Origin: CAYRVX01 sp964642165
GTDB lineage: Bacteria; Planctomycetota; Phycisphaerae; SM23-33
Assembly (NCBI GenBank): GCA_964642165.1
Contig: CAZXOC010000090.1
Location: 1 to 23,682, forward strand
DNA: 23,682 nt
Reading direction: 5' to 3'
A model generated the notes under the pieces. The model ran no database searches and was not told the DNA's origin. It saw only the letters and a program-made list of their open reading frames with translations. Position 1 is the stretch's first letter; each line of letters starts with the position of its first letter. Positions 7,834 through 15,546 of the stretch are shown here, piece after piece. A program made the translations under genes and the position numbers.

Positions 7834-9144
7834 ATGAGTAGAAGCAAGAAGCTGACGCGGCGTGGGTTCCTGGGGCGTGCTGCGGGGGCGTTCGGGGCCG
7901 CAGCGGCGGGGCCGTATGTGCTGACCAGCGGTGCGCTGGGTGCGCCGGGCAGGCCCGGGGCGAACGACCGGATCGGCCTGGGCTTCATCGGCATCGGCAA
8001 CATGGGCGGCGGGCACCTGGGCGGGCTGGCCGGAAACAAGGACTTCCAGATCCTCGCCATCAGCGACGTCAAGGCCCCGCGCGCCCAGTGGGGCAAGGAC
8101 CTCGTCGAGAAGCGCTACGCCGGCGACAAGTCCCGCGCCGCGTTCCGGGGCGCCCGCTACAAGGGGTGCGATCTGTACAACGACTTCCGCGACCTGCTGG
8201 CCCGCGACGACATCGACGCCGTCCTCGCCGCCCCGCCCGACCACTGGCACGCCACCGTGGCGGTCCTGGCCATGCGGGCCGGCAAGGACGTCTACAGCGA
8301 GAAGCCCCTCAGCCTGACCATCCGCGAAGGCCGGCAGATGGTCGACGCCGCCCGCCGCCACGGCCGCGTCTTCCAGACCGGCAGCCAGCAGCGCTCCAGC
8401 GGTAACTTCCGCCAGGCCTGCGAACTGGTCCGCAGCGGCTACATCGGCGATCTCAAGCAGGTCAACGTCGGCATCGGCGGGCCGAGCAGCGATCGCTACT
8501 ACCCGCCCCAGCCGATCCCCGAGGGCGTGGACTGGGACCGCTGGCTGGGCCCGTCGCCCTGGCATCCCTACAACGCCGAGCGGATCAGCGGCAACTACGG
8601 CGGCGGCTGGCGGCTCGTGCGGGACACCTCCGGCGGCATGATGACCGATTGGGGAGCCCACCACTTCGACATCGCCCAATGGGGCCTGGGCATGGACGGC
8701 TCGGGGCCGGTCGAGGTCATCCCCCCGAACCTCTCGGAGACCAAGCGCCTGACGTACGTCTACGCCAACGGCGTCCCCATGATCCACGGCGGGGCCAACG
8801 GCATCCTCTTCACCGGCACGAAGGGCAAGGTGGAGGTCAACCGCGGGCACCTTCGGACCTGGCCCGAGTCGCTCAAGAGCGTCCAACTCCGCCCCGACGA
8901 CGTGCACCTGTACCGCAGCCCCGGCCATCAGCAGGACTGGATCAACTGCATCCGCAATCGCCGGCGCCCCATCTGCGACGTCGCGATCGGGCACAGCTCG
9001 GTGACCGTCTGCCACCTGGGCAACATCGCCTGGTGGCTGGGCCAGTCGTTCCGATGGGACCCGAAGGCCGAGCAGATCACCAACAACCCCCAGGCCGCCC
9101 GCTGGCTGGACCGGCCCAAACGCGAGCTCTACGCGTGGATCTGA
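7834..9144 (+). CDS. Tat-exported Gfo/Idh/MocA family oxidoreductase
   Basis: The protein has 436 residues, starting at ATG 7834 with GGAGAG at 7821-7826. A TTG at 7819 in the same frame was rejected because it overlaps that site. Residues 8-14 (TRRGFLG) are a twin-arginine motif followed by an Ala/Gly-rich hydrophobic stretch, so the folded, cofactor-loaded enzyme is exported by Tat. The Rossmann fold begins at Gly50 (GFIGIGNMG). The EKP motif has Lys157, typical of the family active site, and WGAHHFDIAQWGL supplies His276/277 and Asp279. This is the common planctomycete form of about 430 residues that binds NAD(P) and oxidises or reduces sugars or sugar-like compounds; the true substrate cannot be read from sequence. 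It sits between a fucosidase and a HEAT/F5-8C gene, which suggests a part in the same carbohydrate pathway. Confidence 0.9.
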   Translation: MSRSKKLTRRGFLGRAAGAFGAAAAGPYVLTSGALGAPGRPGANDRIGLGFIGIGNMGGGHLGGLAGNKDFQILAISDVKAPRAQWGKDLVEKRYAGDKSRAAFRGARYKGCDLYNDFRDLLARDDIDAVLAAPPDHWHATVAVLAMRAGKDVYSEKPLSLTIREGRQMVDAARRHGRVFQTGSQQRSSGNFRQACELVRSGYIGDLKQVNVGIGGPSSDRYYPPQPIPEGVDWDRWLGPSPWHPYNAERISGNYGGGWRLVRDTSGGMMTDWGAHHFDIAQWGLGMDGSGPVEVIPPNLSETKRLTYVYANGVPMIHGGANGILFTGTKGKVEVNRGHLRTWPESLKSVQLRPDDVHLYRSPGHQQDWINCIRNRRRPICDVAIGHSSVTVCHLGNIAWWLGQSFRWDPKAEQITNNPQAARWLDRPKRELYAWI

Positions 9145-9245
9145 CGCTGGGACGTCCGTTCCCGCAAGGCAGGCACGGCGCCCGGCTGCCGGACAGGCCG
9201 AGCCCCCACGTGAGACACGCTTCGAGAAAGGGAACCAGGAAGATG

Positions 9246-11585
9246 ATGAGTCGCTGCCTGACATACGTTGCGGTTGGGGCGCTGTGGGCGGCTTCGGCGG
9301 CCCCCGCCGCCGCCGATGACGCGAGAACCGCCAAGGCCATCCACACCGTCCAGAGCTGGAAGTACGGCGAGAAGGCCGACGACCTGAACTATCTCGCCGA
9401 CCAGGTCGTCGAGGCCGCCCGGGAGCCGGCCAAGCGCCAAGCCATGGAGCGGCGCATGATCGACGCCCTGGCCGGCGCCAAGACGCGCGGCGGGAAGGCG
9501 TTCTTCTGCCGCCAGCTCGTCGTGATCGGCACCGAGGCAGCCGTGCCGCAGCTCGCCAGGCTCCTGACCGACCCGGAATCCTCCCACATGGCCCGGTACG
9601 CCCTGGCGCGCATCCCCGGCAAGGCGGCCGACGAGGCCCTGCTGAAGGCCCTGGCCGCCGTGGATGAGAAGCTCAGGGTGGGCATGGTCTACTCGCTCGG
9701 GCGCCGCCGCTGCCGGCAGGCCGTCGGCACCATCGTCCCGCTGCTTGCCAGCAGGAACGAGGACCTTCTCGTCGCGTCGCTGGTGGCGCTGAGCCGGATC
9801 GACTCCGAGCAGGCCGTCGCCGCCGTCGCCCGGGCCCGCGCGACCGTCCCGGCGAAGATCAGGCCCGCCGCCACGGCCGCCTACCTCGACTGCGCCAAGC
9901 GCCTCGCCGAGGCCGGACGCGCGAGCGACGCCGTCGCGATCTACCGGAAGCTCTTCCGCCCGGCCGAGCCGACGATGTGCCGCATCGCCGCCCTGAAGGG
10001 GCTCGTGGCCGCCCAAGCGGGCGAGGCCGCGGCGCTCGCCCTCGCCGCCATGGGCGACAAGGACCCCGAGGTCCGCGAGGCGGCCGTCCCCACGCTGCGG
10101 AACGTGCCCGGCCCCCAGGTCACGAAGGCCATCGTCGCGGAGCTGCCCAAACGGGACGAGAAGGTGCAGGTCATGCTGCTTTCGGTGCTGGCCGACCGGG
10201 GCGACAAGTCCGCCCTGCCGGCCGTCGTCCGGGCCGCAACGACCTCGAGCCTGCCCGTGCGCCTTGCCGCCCTCGACGCCCTGGCCAAGCTCGGCGATGC
10301 GTCGGTCGTGCCGATGCTGGCCCGGTGGGCCGCCGAGGGCGGCCCCCGCGAGGTGAAGGCAGCCGCCCGCAACGCGCTCGACCGCCTCGAAGGCAGCCGC
10401 ATCAACGCGGCCATCGTCAGGGCGCTGACCTCGACCGACGCTTCCGTCCGCGCCGAGCTGGTCCGCTCGCTGGCCGCACGCGGGGCCGGCGAGCAGACGG
10501 CGGCGGTCCTGAAGGCCGCCGAAGACGAGGACGCCGGCGCGCGAACCGAGGCGATGAAGGCCCTCCGCACGCTGGCGCAGGCCAAGCACGTTCCGGCCCT
10601 CGTGGAGCTGCTCGTCCGCGCGCGCGACAGCAAGGTCCGCGGGGAGGCTGAGAGTGCCGTCGTCGCCGCGGCGAGGAAGATCGACCGCGGCAGCCCGGCC
10701 GCCGCGCCGCTGCGCGCGCTGAAGGCCGCCCGCGAGCCGGCCGTCCGCGCGTCGCTGGTCCGCGTGCTCGGGCGCATCGCCCACGACGACGCCCTCGGCA
10801 GCCTGGTGGTCGCCGCGCGGGACGCCGACGCCAACGTCAAGGACGCCGCCGTCCGCGCCCTGGCCGACTGGCCGACGGCCGAGCCCGCCAAGGTCCTGGC
10901 CGGCATCGCCGCCGACGAGGCCGCCACCCAGACCCACCGCGTCCTGGCGCTCCGCGGCTACATCCTCATGGTCCAGAAGCAAACCGACGCGTCCGACGAG
11001 CAGATCCTCGCCGACTACGAGAAGGCCCTGGCGATGGCCGACCGGGCGCAGGAGAAGCAGCTCGTCCTCTCCAAGCTCGGCGAGTTCCGGCACCGCGGCG
11101 CGCTGAAGATCGCCCGGCGCTGCGCGCAGGACCCGGCCCTGAAGGGCGCCGCCGAGGCGGCCGTCCAGAAGATCGAGAAGCTCCTGTCCGCCCCCGCGAT
11201 GGTGACGGCTTCGCACAACGCCGGCACGGCCAAGAATGCCATCGACGGCGACGCCGGCACCCGCTGGGACACGGGCGCGGCGATGCGCGGCGGCGAGTGG
11301 TTCAAGCTCGACCTCGGCGAGGTGAAGCGGATCGCCGGCCTCGTGCTCGACACGAAGGGCTCCGGCGGCGACTACCCTCGCGGCTACGAGGTCTACGTCG
11401 CCAAGGGCTCTCTCGCCCGGGGCACGCTCGTGGCCAAGGGCAAGGGGACCGGGCCGGTCACCGAGATCAAGTTCGACAGGCCCGTGGCCGGGAAGACCAT
11501 CAAGATCGTCCAGACGGGCCAGACCGGCGGCCTGTACTGGTCCATCCACGAGCTGGAAGTGAAGTCCCAGCCGCTGGAGGAGTGA
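9246..11585 (+). CDS. Exported HEAT-repeat protein with C-terminal discoidin (F5/8C) domain
   Basis: This protein has 779 residues. Two ATGs stand in tandem (9243, 9246); the second is preferred because AGGA at 9237-9240 is then 5 nt away. A longer frame opening at 8649 runs through the 3' end of the previous gene and is not real. Residues 1-23 are a Sec signal ending PAAA. Residues about 60-640 are tandem helical HEAT (PBS-lyase-like) repeats, seen as recurring units such as SVRAELVRSLAARGAG and AVRASLVRVLGRIAH. Residues about 652-777 form an F5/8 type C carbohydrate-binding fold (ASHNAGTAKNAIDGDAGTRW; GEWFKLDLGEVKRIAGLVLD). Likely a surface or periplasmic scaffold that recruits partners through the helical array and binds glycans through the discoidin domain. 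It lies 101 nt after the oxidoreductase and is probably in the same transcript. No enzyme motif is visible. Confidence 0.85.
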   Translation: MSRCLTYVAVGALWAASAAPAAADDARTAKAIHTVQSWKYGEKADDLNYLADQVVEAAREPAKRQAMERRMIDALAGAKTRGGKAFFCRQLVVIGTEAAVPQLARLLTDPESSHMARYALARIPGKAADEALLKALAAVDEKLRVGMVYSLGRRRCRQAVGTIVPLLASRNEDLLVASLVALSRIDSEQAVAAVARARATVPAKIRPAATAAYLDCAKRLAEAGRASDAVAIYRKLFRPAEPTMCRIAALKGLVAAQAGEAAALALAAMGDKDPEVREAAVPTLRNVPGPQVTKAIVAELPKRDEKVQVMLLSVLADRGDKSALPAVVRAATTSSLPVRLAALDALAKLGDASVVPMLARWAAEGGPREVKAAARNALDRLEGSRINAAIVRALTSTDASVRAELVRSLAARGAGEQTAAVLKAAEDEDAGARTEAMKALRTLAQAKHVPALVELLVRARDSKVRGEAESAVVAAARKIDRGSPAAAPLRALKAAREPAVRASLVRVLGRIAHDDALGSLVVAARDADANVKDAAVRALADWPTAEPAKVLAGIAADEAATQTHRVLALRGYILMVQKQTDASDEQILADYEKALAMADRAQEKQLVLSKLGEFRHRGALKIARRCAQDPALKGAAEAAVQKIEKLLSAPAMVTASHNAGTAKNAIDGDAGTRWDTGAAMRGGEWFKLDLGEVKRIAGLVLDTKGSGGDYPRGYEVYVAKGSLARGTLVAKGKGTGPVTEIKFDRPVAGKTIKIVQTGQTGGLYWSIHELEVKSQPLEE

Positions 11586-11619
11586 GCTGCCGCGGGCGGC
11601 GAGGCGGCTCCGAAACCCC

Positions 11620-11648
11620 TTCCCAAGTCGCCGGGCAGGCGGTATCCT
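11620..11648 (+). promoter_or_regulatory. Possible promoter of tRNA-Arg
   Basis: TTCCCA (11620-11625), a 17-nt spacer and TATCCT (11643-11648). Each box matches the consensus at 4 of 6 positions. The predicted start near 11655 lies just before the tRNA. Confidence 0.35.
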
Positions 11649-11662
11649 CGGATGCAGATCGG

Positions 11663-11736
11663 GCGCCCGTAGCTCAGTCGGATAGAGCAGCGGTCTTCTA
11701 AACCGCAGGTTACAGGTTCGAGTCCTGTCGGGCGCG
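11663..11736 (+). tRNA. tRNA-Arg (anticodon UCU)
   Basis: A 74-nt cloverleaf can be drawn by hand. The acceptor GCGCCCG (11663-11669) pairs with CGGGCGC (11729-11735), with discriminator G. The D arm is GCTC/GAGC, the anticodon stem GCGGT/ACCGC has loop CTTCTAA (anticodon TCT), the variable loop has 5 nt and the T arm is ACAGG-TTCGAGT-CCTGT. CCA is not encoded. It reads AGA (and AGG by wobble), rare codons in such a GC-rich genome. No integrase or duplicated 3' end was seen nearby. Confidence 0.95.
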
Positions 11737-11840
11737 TCCGCGGTCGGCTTTCTGACCGGTCGCCTGCGGCTGGGTCTCGCCCTGTCGGGGAACTCGCGGG
11801 CCTGCCGGTTTCGTGGCCGTCCCGCTGGCGCGGGAAATGC

Positions 11841-11868
11841 TTGACAACTCGCGCGGGTCGATTACAAT
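11841..11868 (+). promoter_or_regulatory. Strong sigma70-like promoter of the YWTD/PEP-CTERM gene
   Basis: A perfect TTGACA (11841-11846), a 16-nt spacer and TACAAT (11863-11868, 5 of 6). The start would be near 11875 and the leader about 63 nt long. The box and spacing pattern matches that of the other PEP-CTERM gene at 22760. Confidence 0.75.
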
Positions 11869-11878
11869 GCGCGTGGGT

Positions 11879-11896
11879 CGCAGGTACGCTCCTGCG
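11879..11896 (+). promoter_or_regulatory. Hairpin at the 5' end of the leader
   Basis: CGCAGG (11879-11884) and CCTGCG (11891-11896) form a 6-bp stem with a 6-nt loop directly after the predicted start. GTCATC follows at 11904-11909, and a purine-rich ribosome binding site then precedes ATG 11938. Confidence 0.4.
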
Positions 11897-11937
11897 GGAA
11901 GGTGTCATCCGCGTGGCTCTTGGGAGGAGGAAGCACC

Positions 11938-12870
11938 ATGCCCCACTTGGCTCGCTCTCTGGCGGCGCTGCTTGTGGCTCTCGGCCTGGGCTCCAGCTCG
12001 TCGGTCGCCGGCGACCTCTACTGGACCGACAAGGAGGACTACCGCATCCGCCGGGGCGACACCGACGGCAGCGCGCCGCCCGTCGTCCTGCTCTCCCGGG
12101 CCGACGGCCTGGGCATCCCGCAGGGCATCGGCCTGGACCTGGCCGCCGGCAAGATGTACTGGGCCGACAGCCTCCACGACAAGATCCAGCGGGCCAATCT
12201 CGACGGCTCCGACGTGCAGGACCTCGTCACCACGGGCATGACCTTCCCCGCCGACCTGGAGCTCGATCTGGACGGCCGGAGGATCTACTGGACGGATACG
12301 TCCCAGGGAGAGATACGGTGTGCCGACCTGGACGGCGACAACGTGCAGGTGCTCTACAGCGGGCTGGACGTGCCCTATTACTTCGAGCTCGACACGGCCG
12401 GGGGCAACATCTACTGGGCCGAGAACGATGACGAAGTGATTCACATCTCCAGGATGGACGGAAGTGGGCACGTCGGGTCCCTGGACGTCGGGCTGGATCG
12501 CATCCGCGACGTCGGGCTGGATCTCGCCGACGGCATGATCTACTGGGGAGAGCGTACCAGCAGCACCGTCCTGCGCTGCCACCTGGACGGAACGGGACGG
12601 GACGTCCTCTTCGACAGCGGCGACGGACTGGACCGGCCCCACGGGATGACACTCGACATCCCTTCGGGCATGATCTACTGGACCGACACGAGGACCTACT
12701 CCATCAACCGCGGCGCGATGGACGGCAGCGGGTCGGTGAGGCAGCTCTACACGGGACTGGTCAGCCCGTGGGACGTCGAGTTCGCCGTCCCCGAGCCCTG
12801 CTCGGTCGTGCTGGCCGCCGTCGCCCTGGTGCCCTTGCTGGTGAGGCGGAGACGGTCTCGGTCCTCGTGA
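11938..12870 (+). CDS. Exported six-bladed YWTD (LDL-receptor class B) beta-propeller with PEP-CTERM anchor
   Basis: The gene encodes 310 residues from ATG 11938, with GGAGGAGG about 7 nt upstream. Residues 1-24 are a Sec signal. Six YWTD-type motifs follow at nearly even spacing: LYWTD (Tyr28), MYWAD (Tyr74), IYWTD (Tyr117), IYWAE (Tyr159), IYWGE (Tyr202) and IYWTD (Tyr247). Each is followed by a basic residue and then xxDG about 15-20 residues on. Six such repeats make one complete propeller of the LDL-receptor/NHL-like type, normally a binding rather than catalytic fold. The C terminus has Pro285-Glu-Pro287, a hydrophobic helix and RRRRSR, the PEP-CTERM sorting signal handled by an exosortase. 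The protein is therefore probably displayed on the surface and binds a ligand; the ligand is unknown. It has its own promoter and stands apart from the minus-strand hydrolases that converge on it. Confidence 0.85.
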   Translation: MPHLARSLAALLVALGLGSSSSVAGDLYWTDKEDYRIRRGDTDGSAPPVVLLSRADGLGIPQGIGLDLAAGKMYWADSLHDKIQRANLDGSDVQDLVTTGMTFPADLELDLDGRRIYWTDTSQGEIRCADLDGDNVQVLYSGLDVPYYFELDTAGGNIYWAENDDEVIHISRMDGSGHVGSLDVGLDRIRDVGLDLADGMIYWGERTSSTVLRCHLDGTGRDVLFDSGDGLDRPHGMTLDIPSGMIYWTDTRTYSINRGAMDGSGSVRQLYTGLVSPWDVEFAVPEPCSVVLAAVALVPLLVRRRRSRSS

Positions 12871-13102
12871 GGCGCCGGCGCAGCCGGCCGAGGCCGCCGC
12901 AGCGCCCGGACCGATCCCCTCCGAAGCCCCCCGGGGTGCCCAATGCCGCCCGCGAGGCCGCCCGGCAGGCGAAGGTGCCCGCAGGGCCAGGGCCCTACTC
13001 GCTGCTGGGTCTCTTGCGCCCGGCGTGTACGGCCGTCACGGCACACACGCCGCCCAGGAACCGCCGTCGCGTCACTCGGATGGCCATCCCGGGCCCCGCC
13101 GG
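12871..13102. other. Convergent intergenic region, no gene recognised
   Basis: These 232 bases lie between two converging genes. They are very GC-rich with many short GC palindromes. No frame shows a start with a ribosome binding site and no T-run terminator is visible. Confidence 0.5.
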
Positions 13103-15223
13103 TCACCGGGCTTTGCGGCGGTACTCGTACATGGGGTAGCCCACCTCGCGGACGGCGGCGATCGTCTCCGGGTACGGGACGTCGGCCACGTTGACCAGGC
13201 CGATCTGGTAGTTCTCGCCGTCGCCCCGGCCGGTGGTGGCCTGGTCGCCGTACTGGAACCAGTGCGCGCCGACGTAGTACGGATTGGCCATGGCCCCGCG
13301 GACGTACTCGCGGTACTTCCGTGCGCGGTCGAGCTGGTCCTTCGTCGCGCGCAGGCCCGTGTGGAACATGCCGCGGTCCAGGGCGCCGAAGTGGAACTCG
13401 CCGACGATGACCGGCTTGTCGATCCCCGCCGGCAGGGGCTTGTCCGGCACGCGGTAGGCGTAGAAGTTGAAGCTGACGACGTCGCAGGACTTCGCGGCGG
13501 CTCGCACGGCCCGGTCGTTGCGCCAGGCGAAGCGGCAGCCCAGGTAGAGGTTGTCCGGGGCGGCGCGCCTGCACTCCTCGCGGCAGATGCGGAAGTACGT
13601 CTCGGCGGCGTGCGTGTAGAACGCGCGGAGGTCGGCGCGGGCCTTGCCGCGGTCGGGTGCCTCGCGCCCGGCGAGCAGCGCATCCCACGAGGCGTGCTTC
13701 GCGCCCCAGGCGGCGTTGAGCTTGCCGATCGACGCGTACCTCGCCTTCAGGTCGGCGACGAAGGCCTTCTTGGCCGGCTGGTCGGGCGGGGAGACCAGCG
13801 CCGCGACGCCGAGCGAGTCCTCGCCGCCCCAGCCCAGCTCGTTGCCGACGAAGTAGCCGATGCACCACGGGTCCCCGGCCGAGCGGCCCTTCTCCCCCGC
13901 CATCCGCTTGCGAAGGGCAGCGCGGAAGCCCTCGTGGAAGACGTCGGGGAACTTGCCCCAGTAGCCGCTGCTGCCCTCGATGCTCGGCGAGCCGAAGTGG
14001 ACGGCCACCACGTACGGCGTCCTGCGCTGGAGGTAGATGCGCGAGTCCGACCAGTTGGCGATGGTGTTCATGCCCCAGCTTCGCAGGCGGCGATGGCTCA
14101 TCACGGCGTTCTTGCCTCGCCAGTTCCTCCCCCATTTCCGGAGGAGGTTGGCGCTGCTGAAGTCGTAGGTCTCGTAGCGTCCCTTGCCCTGGTAGTACCC
14201 GTGCGGCGCCCACGAGCCGCCGCCGTAGAACGCCGCGAAGGGCGAGTCCTTCCCCGGCAGGCTGCGGAAGTAGCCCTTGCGCTCGGTGATCGGCGTCGTG
14301 GCGTGCCCGGCATGGACGCAGTCCGTGCCGTGCGACCAGAACAGCCGCCCCTCGGGGTCCACCAGCCACCACTTGCCGGCGTGCTTCGCGGGGCGGAAGA
14401 AGCCGGTGGCCTCGAGCTTCGGCCCGGCCGCCCAGCCGCCCCACTTGTCCCAGCCCTCGGGAGCGGGACGGGCGGCGAGGTCCTTCCCCTCGGCGGCGAT
14501 GAGCTGTTTGTACTCGTCGGCCGAGTGGAGCTTGCCCGGCCAGTCGGCGTGGACGTACTGCCCGAACTCGTCGATGAACGGGAAGAAGTCCTTGGACGAC
14601 TTCGTCACGACGCGCCCCTCGGCGCGGATGTTGTCGACGGCAAAGACCTGGTCGGCCTTCGGCTGGGGCGCGAAGACGAGCACCTGGGTGACGTTGGTGG
14701 GGTCCAGCCGCCCCGCCGCCCCCGGCGTGCCGCGCATGCCGACGATCTTGACGGGGGGCGTCAGTCGGAACGGCGTGCTCGTGAACTCCACGCTCAGCGT
14801 GCCGCTCTTGCCGCCGTCCAACTGGATGCTGCCGGTGACGCAGTTCTTCTGCCCGTCGGCGCCGGGGTTGTCCACGCGAAGGCAGACCGTCGCGCTGCCG
14901 GCGCCGAGGTTCCGCACGTCCATCTTCACGCGCCGGTACGTCGAGAGGTCCCACTTGCCCTTCGGCGCCTTGATCGTGATCCCCGGCCAGGGCTCCCTGT
15001 GCCCCGTCTCGATCCGCAGCGCCTTGCCGCCTCCCGCAGCATCCACGAGGCCGAACTTCGCATCCGCATTCACCGACGCGAGCCTCAGCACGCCGGCGTC
15101 CTCGAAGTCGAACATCACGAGCGGCTTGTCGCCCTCGGCGCCCGGCGCAGGCAACGCGCCCGCAAACCGCCCGAGCAGCCCCGCGGCGATCACGAGGTGC
15201 GCAACGTGTCGGTGTCCGTTCAT
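13103..15223 (-). CDS. Exported GH50-like glycoside hydrolase (putative agarase-type, clan GH-A)
   Basis: This 706-residue protein starts at ATG 15223; an in-frame ATG at 15268 would place 15 polar residues before the signal peptide (MNGHRHVAHLVIAAGLLG). Residues about 34-190 form a beta-sandwich carbohydrate-binding-like domain opening MFDFED. The TIM barrel follows from about residue 270: WWLVDPEGRLFWSHGTDCV, YDFSSANLLRKWG, HRRLRSWGMNTIANWSD. The pair expected in clan GH-A is present: Glu462 in GNELGWG (acid/base) and Glu609 in VGEFHFG (nucleophile). Layout and the VDPEGRLFWS motif resemble GH50 beta-agarases, but in planctomycetes this group is broad and galactan cleavage is inference. It is probably secreted or periplasmic. 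It is the last of three minus-strand genes (fucosidase, unknown protein, this gene), although a promoter of its own is visible. Confidence 0.75.
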   Translation of the reverse strand: MNGHRHVAHLVIAAGLLGRFAGALPAPGAEGDKPLVMFDFEDAGVLRLASVNADAKFGLVDAAGGGKALRIETGHREPWPGITIKAPKGKWDLSTYRRVKMDVRNLGAGSATVCLRVDNPGADGQKNCVTGSIQLDGGKSGTLSVEFTSTPFRLTPPVKIVGMRGTPGAAGRLDPTNVTQVLVFAPQPKADQVFAVDNIRAEGRVVTKSSKDFFPFIDEFGQYVHADWPGKLHSADEYKQLIAAEGKDLAARPAPEGWDKWGGWAAGPKLEATGFFRPAKHAGKWWLVDPEGRLFWSHGTDCVHAGHATTPITERKGYFRSLPGKDSPFAAFYGGGSWAPHGYYQGKGRYETYDFSSANLLRKWGRNWRGKNAVMSHRRLRSWGMNTIANWSDSRIYLQRRTPYVVAVHFGSPSIEGSSGYWGKFPDVFHEGFRAALRKRMAGEKGRSAGDPWCIGYFVGNELGWGGEDSLGVAALVSPPDQPAKKAFVADLKARYASIGKLNAAWGAKHASWDALLAGREAPDRGKARADLRAFYTHAAETYFRICREECRRAAPDNLYLGCRFAWRNDRAVRAAAKSCDVVSFNFYAYRVPDKPLPAGIDKPVIVGEFHFGALDRGMFHTGLRATKDQLDRARKYREYVRGAMANPYYVGAHWFQYGDQATTGRGDGENYQIGLVNVADVPYPETIAAVREVGYPMYEYRRKAR

Positions 15224-15270
15224 GACGGGTCGCCCTTTCCATGCCGGAGGCGGTCCGGCGCCTGACACAC

Positions 15271-15299
15271 ATCATTGCCTGCCGACGCGGCTGTGGCAA
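15271..15299 (-). promoter_or_regulatory. Possible promoter of the GH50-like gene
   Basis: On the minus strand TTGCCA (15299-15294, 5 of 6), a 17-nt spacer and AATGAT (15276-15271, 4 of 6). The predicted start near 15264 gives a leader of about 40 nt. Confidence 0.45.
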
Positions 15300-15417
15300 G
15301 CCCGCGCAGGACGACCCGCGGCGTCGGCACGGGCAGCCAATGGCGGCGCCCCGCGAGCCGGTTGGTGTGAACGGCCCCCGGCAGGTTGCGATCGATTGCC
15401 CCAGAGCCCCAGACTGC

Positions 15418-15546
15418 CTACGGGCCCAGCCTCAGCGTGGCTTCGCTGGCCTTCAGCACAAACGGCCTGATGTTCCATCTCAGCCGCAGTTTGAACTCGC
15501 CCTTGAGGCCCGCCGGCGCACGCCACGTGCGCGGACATAGGCCGCC
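15418..15546 (-). pseudogene. C-terminal coding remnant of the upstream gene, cut off by an in-frame TGA
   Basis: Directly after the TGA at 15549-15547, the same reading frame continues for 42 codons to TAG at 15420-15418. The last 30 codons look coding: they are GC-rich at third positions and give a beta-strand-like end, GLKGEFKLRLRWNIRPFVL and then KASEATLRLGP. The first dozen codons after the TGA look less natural (GGLCPRTWRAPA). In the alternative frame the same bases give EAAYVRARG, which fits better, so a +1/-1 pair of indels is an alternative to a simple nonsense change. A perfect 7-bp hairpin lies at 15516-15532. Confidence 0.5.

Noticed and set aside
8649..9245. N-terminal extension of the HEAT protein
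   Set aside because: It runs through the 3' part of the oxidoreductase gene; signal peptide and ribosome binding site support 9246.
6406..9264. A 952-codon open frame on the minus strand
   Set aside because: Antisense to the fucosidase and oxidoreductase genes, which have clear motifs.
9129..11549. An 806-codon open frame on the minus strand
   Set aside because: Antisense shadow of the HEAT/F5-8C gene.
11663..11736. tRNA-Arg as an integration site for a mobile element
   Set aside because: No integrase, no duplicated 3' end of the tRNA and no change of gene type next to it.
12747..15299. An 850-codon minus-strand frame and a 746-codon plus-strand frame over the GH50-like gene
   Set aside because: Both lack motifs; the third frame carries the GH50-like catalytic motifs and a signal peptide.
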